Positions 54,041-62,841 of a DNA stretch of 64,000 nt are shown here, one piece after another. The stretch covers positions 1-64,000 of the forward strand of contig NZ_QMHQ01000004.1 in assembly GCF_003313325.1 (NCBI RefSeq). The letters run 5' to 3'. Each line of letters opens with the position of its first letter. Position 1 is the stretch's first letter. The position numbers and the translations under genes were made by a program. Under the pieces are notes generated by a model. It was not told the origin of the DNA. It was given only the letters and a program-made list of their open reading frames with translations, and ran no database searches. The stretch comes from Pedobacter namyangjuensis (GTDB lineage Bacteria; Bacteroidota; Bacteroidia; Sphingobacteriales; Sphingobacteriaceae).

Positions 54041-54106
54041 ACCCGACATAAACGAAAAGCCCGGAGCGAAGTGCAACGGAGTGAGGACTTGAAATGATGG
54101 CGGGAC
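54041..54106 (+). repeat. Dispersed intergenic repeat, copy D
   Basis: Begins ACCCGACATAAACGAAAAGC and ends TTGAAATGATGGCGGGAC, in the orientation of copy A. Internal GGAGCGAAGTGCAACGGAGTG is not seen in the other copies, so the centre is variable while the ends are conserved. Confidence 0.55.
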
Positions 54107-54152
54107 AGAAGTAAAAAAGCAGCACAGGAATTGCTCTTCAAAAACGTTAAAT

Positions 54153-54190
54153 AAAAAAGGCTTGAAGAAATTATCTCCAAGCCTTTATAT
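54153..54190. terminator. Bidirectional terminator between the esterase and yebC genes
   Basis: AAAGGCTTG (54156-54164) pairs with CAAGCCTTT (54178-54186) over a 13-base loop, with A-run before and T-rich run after. Serves mainly the leftward yebC gene that ends at 54231. Confidence 0.7.
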
Positions 54191-54230
54191 TTTTCTTAAT
54201 AAACGCTTTTGTTAGCGCATTACGCAAATG

Positions 54231-54959
54231 CTATTCTGCCATGTTGTGATAAACGGCCTGAACGTCATCGTCCTCTTCCAATTTATCGATCAATTTTAAA
54301 ACATCCGCGGCCTGCTCTTCGGTAACCTCATGATGAGATAACGCGATACGCTCCAACTTCGAGCTTTTCAATTCGATCCCTTTTTCCTCTAATGCTTTTT
54401 GCAATGATCCGAAGTTTTCGAAAGCACCTTGCGCAACCGCAATATCGTTTCCTTCTTCATCAGATTCTACATAAAGTTCCTCTAAACCAGCATCAATCAA
54501 TTCGAATTCCAATTCTTCCAAATCCAAATCTTCTGCAGGTACAAATCTGAAAATTGATTTACGGTTAAAAACGAAATCCAACGAACCTGTTTTACCCAGC
54601 GAACCATCGGTTTTGTTAAAATAACTACGAACGTTTGCAACCGTACGATTAGTATTATCGGTAGCTGTTTCAATTAAAACTGCTACACCATGTGGCGCAT
54701 AACCTTCGTAAACAATTTCTTCGTAGTTAGCCATAGATTTATCAGAAGCACGTTTTATGGCTGCTTCTACCCTATCTTTAGGCATATTTACCGCTTTGGC
54801 ATTTTGCATAGCGGTACGTAAGCGAGAGTTGGTTTCTGGATGAGGCCCAGACTCCTTTACTGCCATTACAATATCTTTACCAATACGCGTAAACTGAACG
54901 GCCATTTTAGCCCAACGCTTAAACTTTCTCTCTTTTCTAAATTCGAATGCTCTTCCCAT
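54231..54959 (-). CDS. yebC: YebC/PmpR family DNA-binding regulatory protein
   Basis: A 242-residue YebC/PmpR protein. MGRAFEFRKERKFKRWAKMAVQFTRIGKDI is the canonical start; RLRTAMQNAKAVNMPKDRVEAAIKRA, YEEIVYEGYAPHGVAVLIE and TGSLDFVFNRKSIF follow. Members bind DNA or act in translation (human TACO1; recent bacterial work links the family to relief of ribosome stalling); the exact role here is open. The acidic C-terminus (EEDDDVQAVYHNMAE) is usual. Monocistronic. Confidence 0.95.
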   Translation of the reverse strand: MGRAFEFRKERKFKRWAKMAVQFTRIGKDIVMAVKESGPHPETNSRLRTAMQNAKAVNMPKDRVEAAIKRASDKSMANYEEIVYEGYAPHGVAVLIETATDNTNRTVANVRSYFNKTDGSLGKTGSLDFVFNRKSIFRFVPAEDLDLEELEFELIDAGLEELYVESDEEGNDIAVAQGAFENFGSLQKALEEKGIELKSSKLERIALSHHEVTEEQAADVLKLIDKLEEDDDVQAVYHNMAE

Positions 54960-55025
54960 TTTTTATTATTTTGAGTTAGCGATAAGCGGAAAGCGAAAAA
55001 CGCAGACACTTAACGCCAAACGTTT

Positions 55026-55970
55026 TTATTTCTTTAAATTATTTAACATATCTTCCGTCATTTTAGCCAAATCAAATTCTGGCTTCCATAACCAATCTTT
55101 TTTTGCAAAACTATCGTCAATAGACTTTGGCCAGCTGTTAGCTATTTCCTGTCTCGGATCGTTTTCAGTATAATTTAACTTAAAATCAGGAATATGCTTT
55201 CTAATTTCTGCCGCCAAAACCTCTGGCGTAAAACTTACGCCGCCAAAATTGTAACTAGATCTAATCGAAATCTGATCGGCTGGTGCATCCATTAATTGAA
55301 TAGTTCCCCTAATGGCATCGTCCATATACATCATAGGCAATTCTGTAGTAGCCGACAGAAATGAAGAATAGCTTCCCTTTTTTAATGCTTCGTGAAAAAT
55401 GTGTATTGCATAGTCGGTAGTACCGCCACCGGGTGCGGCTTTCCAACTAATTAATCCAGGGTAACGGATACTTCTCACATCTAAATTATATTTTTGGTGA
55501 TAATACTCGCACCAGCGTTCGCCCGCTAATTTACTAATGCCATAAACCGTATTGGGATCCATGGTACAAAATTGTGGTGTGTTTTCTTTTGGCGAGTTCG
55601 GGCCAAAAACAGCTATCGAACTTGGCCAGTAAACTTTTGCGGTTTTGTAAACTAAAGCTAAATCTAGCACGTTTAACAAGCCATTCATGTTTAAATCCCA
55701 AGCCAGCTTCGGATTTTGTTCTCCTGTGGCAGATAATAACGCTGCTAATAAATAAACCTGTGTTGGTTTATATTTCTGAAAAATGTCTTTCAGCGTGTCT
55801 TTTTCTAACACGTTTACAAACTCAAATGGCCCTGCATTTTTAGTTTCGTAATCTGGTCTGCGTATATCGCATGCAACAACATTATCATTGCCATAACCTT
55901 TACGTAAAGCGGTTACCAATTCGGTTCCAATTTGGCCGTTAGAGCCTAAAACAAGTATTTTCTCAATCAT
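55026..55970 (-). CDS. L-threonine 3-dehydrogenase, SDR type
   Basis: A 314-residue extended short-chain dehydrogenase. NAD-binding GSNGQIGTELVTALRKGYG, acidic turn CDIRR, LLSATGEQNPKLAWDLNMNGLLNVLDLA, catalytic Ser in WPSSIAVFGPN and Tyr/Lys in TVYGISKLAGE; RYPGLISWKAAPGGGTTDYA and LPMMYMDDAIRGTI are distinctive of the SDR (GalE-like) threonine dehydrogenases. Oxidises threonine to 2-amino-3-ketobutyrate, the substrate of Kbl encoded at 33998-35185. Length normal. Its own gene unit, 66 bases upstream of the yebC start. Confidence 0.9.
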   Translation of the reverse strand: MIEKILVLGSNGQIGTELVTALRKGYGNDNVVACDIRRPDYETKNAGPFEFVNVLEKDTLKDIFQKYKPTQVYLLAALLSATGEQNPKLAWDLNMNGLLNVLDLALVYKTAKVYWPSSIAVFGPNSPKENTPQFCTMDPNTVYGISKLAGERWCEYYHQKYNLDVRSIRYPGLISWKAAPGGGTTDYAIHIFHEALKKGSYSSFLSATTELPMMYMDDAIRGTIQLMDAPADQISIRSSYNFGGVSFTPEVLAAEIRKHIPDFKLNYTENDPRQEIANSWPKSIDDSFAKKDWLWKPEFDLAKMTEDMLNNLKK

Positions 55971-56088
55971 ACAATTTTGGATTGCAACAAAGTTAAAAAA
56001 ATGCTACAAACCTTATCATCCGCTTGCAATTAATTGTGTAAACTAATTTTTACAAAAGGCTAAATGTTGTAAAACCCTACCTAAGTGT

Positions 56089-56102
56089 ATATTGTACAAT
56101 AT
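56089..56102. promoter_or_regulatory. Palindrome upstream of the keto-glycoside operon
   Basis: ATATTGTACAATAT is a perfect 14-base palindrome 94 bases before the ATG of the first gene of the following cluster (56196), in the gap between the threonine dehydrogenase gene and that cluster. Candidate operator for a regulator not in the window. Confidence 0.35.
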
Positions 56103-56195
56103 TTGCATTTGTAGCGTTTATAAATAAGTGTGTTAACAATACATCTTCACATTTTTTATTTACTTTAAAGGCACAAAACAAATAATGTAATTTAT

Positions 56196-56861
56196 ATGGA
56201 CAGAAGAGAAGCCGTAAAAAGCGTTGCTTTTTTAATTGGCGGAGCCTTATCGGCTACTACAATAGCCACTTTATTCGACAGTTGTAACGAACCCGGAAAA
56301 AGTGGAGTTTTATTTACCGACAACCATGGAAAACTAGTTACAGAACTTGCTGACATCATCATCCCTACTACAGCAAAATCGCCAGGTGCTAAAGCTGCCA
56401 ATGTTGGTCCGTTTATTACCATGATGGTAAAAGATTGCTACCCCGACGATGCTCAAAAAGCATTTGTAAAAGGATTAGATGATTTGGAAGCTAGCGCTAA
56501 AAAAGATTTTGGCAAATCATTCCTAGAAATTTCTGTTAAAGAACGCGAGCAATTGGTTACCAAAGTTAGAGACCAAACTGTTGCAGCGCAAAAAGAAGAA
56601 AACGATAAAATTGCTGAAGCCGAAAAGCTAGAGCAACAAACTAAAGGTGCAAGGCCTGAAAAGGAAAAGGCCGGCAACCCAATGGCTTTTAAAGAAGGTC
56701 CAAAAAAGGCACCTCAATTTTTTGCTATCGCGAGAGATTTAACCATGCTTGGTTTCTTTACGTCTGAAATTGGTGCAACCAAAGCATACGAATTTGTAGA
56801 AATACCTGGCCGTTATGATGGTTGTGTAGATTTAAAACCTGGTCAAAGAGTTTGGGCATAA
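56196..56861 (+). CDS. Gluconate 2-dehydrogenase subunit 3 family protein
   Basis: A 221-residue exported subunit. A twin-arginine-like start (MDRREAVKSVAFLIGGALSA) suggests Tat export. The body is the PF13618 family (gluconate 2-dehydrogenase subunit 3): LVTELADIIIPTTAKSPGAKAANVGPFI and LTMLGFFTSEIGATKAYEFVEIPGRYDGCVDL. These small subunits chaperone or complete FAD-dependent sugar dehydrogenases. It precedes the GMC flavoprotein gene by 19 bases. With the cytochrome c at 60955 the three make a plausible glucoside 3-dehydrogenase complex. A charged Lys/Glu stretch (about 130-165) is an unusual insert. Confidence 0.88.
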   Translation: MDRREAVKSVAFLIGGALSATTIATLFDSCNEPGKSGVLFTDNHGKLVTELADIIIPTTAKSPGAKAANVGPFITMMVKDCYPDDAQKAFVKGLDDLEASAKKDFGKSFLEISVKEREQLVTKVRDQTVAAQKEENDKIAEAEKLEQQTKGARPEKEKAGNPMAFKEGPKKAPQFFAIARDLTMLGFFTSEIGATKAYEFVEIPGRYDGCVDLKPGQRVWA

Positions 56862-56880
56862 ACAATATTATCATTAAAAA

Positions 56881-58581
56881 ATGAATTTAAATACTAAAGC
56901 AACAGCGCAAAATACTTATGATGCGATTGTAGTTGGATCTGGAATTAGTGGTGGTTGGGCTGCTAAAGAACTAACAGAAAAAGGACTAAAAGTGTTAATG
57001 CTAGAGCGTGGCAGAAACATAGAACATATAAAAGATTATACCACGGCAATGAAAAAGCCTTGGGAGTTTGAGCACCGTGGAAGGTTAACTGAAGCGCAGA
57101 AAGAAACACATCCAGTTCAAAAAAGAGATTATCCTTATCAAGAATATAACGAGAGCTTTTGGGTTAACGATTTAGAATGCCCTTATACCGAAGTTAAAAG
57201 GTTTGATTGGTACCGTGGTTTCCACGTTGGAGGTAAATCTTTAATGTGGGGTCGCCAAAGTTACCGCTTAAGCGATTTAAATTTTGAAGAAAATGCAAAA
57301 GATGGCCACGGTGTAGATTGGCCAATCCGTTATAAAGATATAGCGCCTTGGTACGATTACGCAGAGAAATTTATTGGTGTAAGTGGCGAAAACGAGAATT
57401 ATCCTCACTTTCCCGATGGACATTTTCTACCGCCGATGCAAATGAACTGCGTAGAGAAATCTGTAAAAGAGCGCATCGAGAAAAAATATAACAGAAGCAG
57501 AATCTTAACCATGGGCCGTACAGCTAATTTAACTGTAGCACATGGTGGAAGAGGAAGTTGCCAATACAGAAATTTATGTAGCCGCGGTTGCCCTTTTGGT
57601 GCTTATTTTAGTACGCAGTCATCTACTTTACCCGCAGCAGTGGCTACCGGCAACTTAACACTAAGACCATTTTCTTTAGTAAACGAAATCATCTACGATA
57701 AAGAAACGCAAAAAGCAAAAGGCGTAAGAATTATCGATGCTGAAACGATGGAACATATTGAGTATTTTGCTAAAATCGTTTTCGTAAATGGCTCAACCTT
57801 AGGTTCTACTTTCTTATTATTAAATTCAACTTCCGCGGAGCATCCAAACGGATTAGGTAACGGAAGCGGCGAATTGGGGCACAATTTAATGGATCATCAT
57901 TTCCGTTGTGGTGCTTCTGGCCAAGCAGAAGGTTTCGACGATAAATACACTTACGGCAAAAGAGCTAATGGTATTTACGTACCTAGATACAGAAATGTGG
58001 GTAACGATAAACGTGATTATGTTCGTGGTTTCGGTTACCAAGGTGGCGCAAGCCGCTCGGGTTGGCACAACGACATTGCCGAACTAGCTTTCGGTGGCGA
58101 TTTTAAAGATTTAATTTCTACCCCAGGTATTTGGAGTATGGGACTTGGTGGTTTCGGAGAAACACTTCCGCACCACGAAAATCGTGTTTATATTGATAAA
58201 AATAAAAAAGATAAATGGGGACAACCAGTATTGGCCATCGATTGCGAGTTTAAAGATAACGAAGCAAAAATGAGAGTTGATATGATGAACGATGCTGCTG
58301 AAATGTTAGAAGCATCTGGAATCAAAAATGTAAAAACTTACGATAATGGTTCTGTTCCGGGGATGGCAATTCACGAAATGGGTACCGCACGTATGGGTCA
58401 CGATCCAAAAACTTCGGTTTTAAATAAGTGGAACCAAATGCACGAAGTTAAAAACGTGTTTGTTACAGACGGTTCTTGTATGCCTTCGGCAGCTTGTCAA
58501 AACCCATCTTTAACCTATATGGCATTAACCGCACGTGCTGCAGATTTTGCTGTAAGCGAATTAAAAAAAGGAAACCTATAA
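56881..58581 (+). CDS. GMC-family oxidoreductase (likely glucoside 3-dehydrogenase)
   Basis: A 566-residue FAD enzyme. N-terminal FAD motif VVGSGISGGWAAKELTEKGL and LMLERGR; FHVGGKSLMWGRQSYR; a cysteine cluster SCQYRNLCSRGCPFGAYF resembling the Fe-S ligands of FAD glucose dehydrogenase alpha subunits; and the C-terminal GMC signature with His/Asn pair, MAIHEMGTARMGHDP and ACQNPSLTYMALTARA. With subunit 3 and cytochrome c it likely oxidises C3 of glucosides in the periplasm. It lacks its own signal peptide, so export together with the Tat subunit is likely (hitch-hiker; inference). Confidence 0.9.
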   Translation: MNLNTKATAQNTYDAIVVGSGISGGWAAKELTEKGLKVLMLERGRNIEHIKDYTTAMKKPWEFEHRGRLTEAQKETHPVQKRDYPYQEYNESFWVNDLECPYTEVKRFDWYRGFHVGGKSLMWGRQSYRLSDLNFEENAKDGHGVDWPIRYKDIAPWYDYAEKFIGVSGENENYPHFPDGHFLPPMQMNCVEKSVKERIEKKYNRSRILTMGRTANLTVAHGGRGSCQYRNLCSRGCPFGAYFSTQSSTLPAAVATGNLTLRPFSLVNEIIYDKETQKAKGVRIIDAETMEHIEYFAKIVFVNGSTLGSTFLLLNSTSAEHPNGLGNGSGELGHNLMDHHFRCGASGQAEGFDDKYTYGKRANGIYVPRYRNVGNDKRDYVRGFGYQGGASRSGWHNDIAELAFGGDFKDLISTPGIWSMGLGGFGETLPHHENRVYIDKNKKDKWGQPVLAIDCEFKDNEAKMRVDMMNDAAEMLEASGIKNVKTYDNGSVPGMAIHEMGTARMGHDPKTSVLNKWNQMHEVKNVFVTDGSCMPSAACQNPSLTYMALTARAADFAVSELKKGNL

Positions 58582-58594
58582 AATGGCAAAAGGT

Positions 58595-58640
58595 AAAAGG
58601 TTTGAGGTTTTAGGTTAATGACCTAAACCTTAAACTTTTT
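58595..58640 (+). terminator. Imperfect long hairpin between the GMC and Gfo/Idh genes
   Basis: AAAAGGTTTGAGGTTTTAGGT (58595-58615) pairs with ACCTAAACCTTAAACTTTTT (58621-58640) with few mismatches over a short loop and ends in a T-run. Probably a weak terminator or attenuator inside the operon. Confidence 0.5.
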
Positions 58641-58655
58641 CCCAAACCTTAAATT

Positions 58656-59810
58656 ATGAGAGAAAAAATAAGAATGGGATTGATTGGCGGTGGCAAGGGT
58701 GCATTTATTGGTGCCGTTCACCGTATGGCTGCCAGTTTAGATGGATTAATCGAAATCTGTTGTGGCGCATTGAGTTCAAATCCCGAAACTGCAATTTCCT
58801 CTGGCAAAGATATTTTCTTGCCAGAAAACAGAACCTACACATCTTACACAGAAATGATTACCGCAGAAAGTAAACTTCCAGTTTCTGAAAGAATGCATTT
58901 CGTCAGTATCGTTACGCCAAACAATGTACATTTCGAGCCAGCAATGATGGCCTTAGATCACGGTTTTCATGTGGTAATAGATAAGCCAATTACACTTACT
59001 TTGGATGAAGCGAAGGCTTTAGCACAAAAAGCAGAAGAAACCGGCTTAACTGTTTGCCTAACACATACTTATTCTGGCTACCCAATGGTTAAGCAGGCCA
59101 AATATCTTGTTGCCAAAGGCGATTTGGGAAAAATAAGAAAAGTAGTGGTAGAATACCCGCAAGGATGGTTAAGCCAACCTGCACCTAATGAAAATAAACA
59201 AGCTGCTTGGCGTGCAGACCCATCTAAAAGTGGCATAAGTGGCTGTATGGCTGATGTCGGTACGCATGCTGCACATTTAGCAGAATATATCTCTGGCCTA
59301 AAAATCACTAAGATTTGTGCCGATTTAAATATCGTTGTTGAAGATAGATTATTGGATGATGATGGTAATCTACTGCTAAAATTCGATAACGGTGCAAACG
59401 GACTTTTAATGGCTTCGCAAATCGCCGCTGGCGAAGAAAATGCAATAAAAATTTACGTTTATGGCGAAAAAGGTGGCTTAGAATGGCACCAAATGGAACC
59501 AAACACCCTAACTGTTAAATGGTTAGACCAACCAATGCAAGTTTACCGTACCGGAACCAGCTATATGTCCGATATCGCAAAAGCAAATACACGTACCCCA
59601 TCTGGACATCCCGAGGGATATCTGGAAGCGTTTGCGAATCTTTATAAAAACTTTGCACTCACTTTAAACGCAAACTTAACCGGCGAAAAACCTACCGAGG
59701 CGATGTTGGATTTCCCAACAGTAGTTGAAGGCGTAAGAGGAATGGCATTTATAGAAAACGTAGTAGCATCTAGCAAATCGGATCAGAAATGGTATGATTT
59801 TAAAATTTAA
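58656..59810 (+). CDS. Gfo/Idh/MocA family oxidoreductase (cytoplasmic)
   Basis: A 384-residue NAD(P)-dependent sugar oxidoreductase. Rossmann start RMGLIGGGKGAFIGAVHR, the conserved Lys in HVVIDKPITLTLDEA (EKP-type motif), TLTHTYSGYPMVKQA-like segment and DVGTHAAHLAEYISG in the substrate domain. Likely acts on a keto-sugar or inositol-like product; the exact substrate cannot be read. No signal peptide. Transcribed with the isomerase (6-base gap). Confidence 0.87.
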   Translation: MREKIRMGLIGGGKGAFIGAVHRMAASLDGLIEICCGALSSNPETAISSGKDIFLPENRTYTSYTEMITAESKLPVSERMHFVSIVTPNNVHFEPAMMALDHGFHVVIDKPITLTLDEAKALAQKAEETGLTVCLTHTYSGYPMVKQAKYLVAKGDLGKIRKVVVEYPQGWLSQPAPNENKQAAWRADPSKSGISGCMADVGTHAAHLAEYISGLKITKICADLNIVVEDRLLDDDGNLLLKFDNGANGLLMASQIAAGEENAIKIYVYGEKGGLEWHQMEPNTLTVKWLDQPMQVYRTGTSYMSDIAKANTRTPSGHPEGYLEAFANLYKNFALTLNANLTGEKPTEAMLDFPTVVEGVRGMAFIENVVASSKSDQKWYDFKI

Positions 59811-59816
59811 TTAGAA

Positions 59817-60869
59817 ATGACAACGATAAAAGGTCCAGCAGTATTTTTAGCCCAATTTATTGGAGACGAAGCACCGTTTAATTCTCTTGAAGGAATTTGT
59901 AAATGGGCGGCAGATTTAGGTTTCAAAGGTATCCAAGTACCTACGCTTGATAAAAGATTTATCGATCTAAAACTTGCCGCAGAAAGCAAAACTTATGCTG
60001 ATGAGTTAAAAGGAAAAGTTGCAAGTTTTGGCTTGGAAATAACTGAACTTTCTACGCATTTGCAAGGACAGTTGGTAGCCGTTAACCCAGCTTATGATAG
60101 CTTGTTCGACGCATTTGCAGCAGACGAAGTTAAAGGCAATCCTAAAGCCAGAACCGAATGGGCCGTACAGCAACTAATGTACGCGGCCAAAGCTTCTCAA
60201 AATTTAGGTTTAAATGCACATGCTACTTTTAGTGGCTCGTTGCTATGGCATACTTTTCATCCTTGGCCACAACGCCCAGAAGGTTTGGTTGATGATGGTT
60301 TTACAGAATTAGCAAAACGTTGGTTACCAATTTTAAATGAATTTGATAACTGTGGCGTAGATGTTTGTTATGAAATACATCCAGGCGAAGATTTATTTGA
60401 CGGTGAAACTTACGAGATGTTTCTTGATAAAGTAAATCAGCATAAACGAGCTTGTCTGCTTTACGATCCATCGCACTTTGTGCTACAACAACTAGACTAT
60501 ATACAATACATTGATTTTTACCACGAGCGTATCAAAGCCTTCCACGTAAAAGATGCGGAGTTTAATCCGACAGGAAAGCAAGGAACTTTTGGCGGTTACC
60601 AAAGCTGGGCTAACCGTGCAGGAAGATATCGCTCTCCAGGTGATGGCCAAGTAGATTTTAAACGCATTTTCAGTAAATTATCGCAGTACGATTTTAAAGG
60701 TTGGGCGGTAATGGAATGGGAATGTTGTATTAAAGATTCTGAAACCGGTGCTAGAGAAGGTGCCGAATTTATCAAAAAAAATATTATTCCGGTTACCAGC
60801 AAAGCATTTGATGATTTCGCCGCATCTGGCGGAAACCAAGATTTTAACAAAACAATACTAGGTTTATAA
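59817..60869 (+). CDS. Sugar phosphate isomerase/epimerase (AP endonuclease 2 fold)
   Basis: A 350-residue TIM-barrel protein of the xylose isomerase-like family. Metal-binding residues are visible in VCYEIHPGEDLFDGETYE, LYDPSHFVLQQLDYIQYI, FHVKDAEFNPTGKQGTFGGY and AVMEWECCIKD. Starts MTTIKGPAVFLAQFIGDEAPF, with no signal peptide. In keto-glycoside clusters such proteins act on the cytosolic keto-sugars; substrate not proven. Next gene is a cytochrome c, 85 bases away. Confidence 0.88.
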   Translation: MTTIKGPAVFLAQFIGDEAPFNSLEGICKWAADLGFKGIQVPTLDKRFIDLKLAAESKTYADELKGKVASFGLEITELSTHLQGQLVAVNPAYDSLFDAFAADEVKGNPKARTEWAVQQLMYAAKASQNLGLNAHATFSGSLLWHTFHPWPQRPEGLVDDGFTELAKRWLPILNEFDNCGVDVCYEIHPGEDLFDGETYEMFLDKVNQHKRACLLYDPSHFVLQQLDYIQYIDFYHERIKAFHVKDAEFNPTGKQGTFGGYQSWANRAGRYRSPGDGQVDFKRIFSKLSQYDFKGWAVMEWECCIKDSETGAREGAEFIKKNIIPVTSKAFDDFAASGGNQDFNKTILGL

Positions 60870-60954
60870 CTAAATCGATTTATTAATGACATATTAGTAA
60901 ATATTATTTATGTTTACACTGAGTGATTCTTAACAAAACAACAATAAACACACA

Positions 60955-61338
60955 ATGAAAAGAACTTTATTAATTCTGAGTGCAGTAACCTTATTTTTAG
61001 GCGCTTGTGGTGGTTCATCAGAAAGTACAGATACTGCTAGCTCAACTGCAACTACCGCTCCTACTGTTTCTAAGCCAGCAATGGATCCAGGAGAACTAGC
61101 AATCGTAAAATCTGATTGTATTGGTTGCCATAACAAAGACAATAAAATTATTGGCCCATCTTATTTAGAGATTGCCGAAAAATATCCTTCTACCGACGAA
61201 AACATAGCACTTTTGGCAAGCAAAATTATTAAAGGTGGTAAAGGTGTTTGGGGAGAAATTCCGATGACGCCACACACTAAAATAACAGAAGACGAGGCAA
61301 AAACAATGGTTAAATATATCCTCTCGCTAAAAAAATAA
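60955..61338 (+). CDS. Lipoprotein c-type cytochrome
   Basis: A 127-residue lipoprotein (lipobox FLGACGG) with a Ser/Thr-rich linker (about 20-45) and one class I cytochrome c domain: haem motif CIGCH (CxxCH), the axial Met in IPMTPHTKITEDEAKTM. Similar to the electron-accepting cytochromes of sugar dehydrogenases. It would carry electrons from the FAD subunit to the respiratory chain at the membrane. Between the isomerase and a Tat-exported oxidoreductase gene. Confidence 0.9.
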   Translation: MKRTLLILSAVTLFLGACGGSSESTDTASSTATTAPTVSKPAMDPGELAIVKSDCIGCHNKDNKIIGPSYLEIAEKYPSTDENIALLASKIIKGGKGVWGEIPMTPHTKITEDEAKTMVKYILSLKK

Positions 61339-61362
61339 CTTTCACTCTAAAAGTCTAACCAA

Positions 61363-62820
61363 ATGGACAGTGTAAAAAAAGAAACGGCTAACCAAGGGAG
61401 AAGAAATTTCCTGAAAACCAGTGCTGTTGCAGCAGCTGCGTTTATGATTGTACCTCGCCACGTTTTAGGTGGGCCAGGTTTTTTGGCACCTAGCGATAGG
61501 CTAATTGTTGCTGGTGTAGGCGTAGGTGGTAAAGGACAAAGCGATATTGCTATGTTTGCCAAAAGTGGTAAAGCTGATATCGGTTTCCTTTGCGATGTAC
61601 ACGACAGCAGAGCGGCAAATAGCGTAAAAGCATTTCCAAAAGCTAAATACTATCGCGATTGGAGAGAAATGTACGACAAGGAGCATAAAAATTTCGATGC
61701 CGTTTCTGTGTCAACTCCAGACCACAATCATGCTGTACAAACATTGGCAGCTATGCAGCTGGGCAAACACGTTTACGTTCAAAAACCATTAACACACGAT
61801 ATTTACGAAGCTCGTGCCTTAACCGCAGCTGCCAAACAATATAAAGTTGTTACGCAAATGGGTAACCAAGGTGCTTCAAATAACGGCCCTCGCCAAATGA
61901 GAGAGTGGTATGAAGCTGGTTTAATTGGCGATGTGCACACAGTTTACGCCTGGACAGACAGGCCAGTTTGGCCACAAGGTATTCCATGGTCTGCAAACCG
62001 TGCGGAGGTACCTAAGGATTTAGATTGGGATTTATGGCTAGGTACTGCGCCTTACAAAGAATATGTAAATAAACTCGTTCCTTTTAACTGGCGTGGATGG
62101 TGGGATTACGGAACCGGTGCGCTAGGAGATATGGGTTGCCACCTTTTAGAAGCGCCATTTAGTGTGTTAGACTTAAAATATGCTAAATCTGTTGAAGCTA
62201 GCGTTGGTTCTGTTTACGTTGATGAATTTAAACGTGGTTATTTTCCAGAAAGCTGCCCTCCTTCTAGTCATGTAACCTTAAAATTCCCAAAATCTAGCAG
62301 AACCGAAGGTGATGTTACAGTACATTGGATGGATGGCGGTATACAGCCAGAAAGGCCCGAAGAATTACAAGCGAACGAAATTTTTGGCGATGGTGGAAAT
62401 GGAACTTTATTTATCGGTACAAAAGGTAAAATGATGAGTAGCACTTATAGTGCGAATCCTCGTTTGTTGCCTTTATCAAAAAATCAAACTATCAACGTTA
62501 AAGAAAAATATGCCCGAGTTAAAGACGAGGCAAATGGTCATTATGCGCAATGGGTTGAAGCTGCAATTGCAGGACATGGTAAACATCAGTTAAGTTCGCC
62601 ATTTGAAATTGCTGGTCCATTAACCGAAGCTTTGCTAATGGCTAATTTGGCCATTCGCGGTGCAGATATTCAACGCAAGGATGCAGAAGGAAAAATCACC
62701 TATCCTGGAAGATATACCAAGTTACTTTGGGATAATGATGCCATGAAGGTTACCAATTTTGATGATGTTAACCAATTTGTAAAACGCGAATACCGTAAAG
62801 GCTGGACTTTAGGTTCTTAA
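61363..62820 (+). CDS. Tat-exported Gfo/Idh/MocA family oxidoreductase
   Basis: A 485-residue enzyme with twin-arginine signal (GRRNFLKTSAVAAAAFMIV, cleavage near VLGG). The Rossmann part has LIVAGVGVGGKGQSDIAMF and FLCDVHDSRAAN, the catalytic-Lys region HVYVQKPLTHDIYEAR, then NQGASNNGPRQMREWYEAG and WWDYGTGALGDMGCH in the second domain. Exported Gfo/Idh proteins often bind NAD(H) tightly and act as glycosidases or redox enzymes in the periplasm. Its partner in the cluster is the DUF1080 protein (21-base gap). Confidence 0.9.
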   Translation: MDSVKKETANQGRRNFLKTSAVAAAAFMIVPRHVLGGPGFLAPSDRLIVAGVGVGGKGQSDIAMFAKSGKADIGFLCDVHDSRAANSVKAFPKAKYYRDWREMYDKEHKNFDAVSVSTPDHNHAVQTLAAMQLGKHVYVQKPLTHDIYEARALTAAAKQYKVVTQMGNQGASNNGPRQMREWYEAGLIGDVHTVYAWTDRPVWPQGIPWSANRAEVPKDLDWDLWLGTAPYKEYVNKLVPFNWRGWWDYGTGALGDMGCHLLEAPFSVLDLKYAKSVEASVGSVYVDEFKRGYFPESCPPSSHVTLKFPKSSRTEGDVTVHWMDGGIQPERPEELQANEIFGDGGNGTLFIGTKGKMMSSTYSANPRLLPLSKNQTINVKEKYARVKDEANGHYAQWVEAAIAGHGKHQLSSPFEIAGPLTEALLMANLAIRGADIQRKDAEGKITYPGRYTKLLWDNDAMKVTNFDDVNQFVKREYRKGWTLGS

Positions 62821-62841
62821 ATTATTATAAAATAAATTTCA

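Larger units (their letters stand above)
53844..54230. other. Intergenic region occupied by an inverted pair of repeats
   Basis: A gap of 387 bases between the convergent esterase and yebC genes. Copies C (53946-54010) and D (54041-54106) of the dispersed repeat face each other; flanks TTTGAAAAGCA (about 53918-53928) and TGCTCTTCAAAA (about 54132-54143) are also roughly inverted, so the whole 220 bases may be one composite palindromic element. A yebC terminator follows (54156-54186). Confidence 0.55.
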
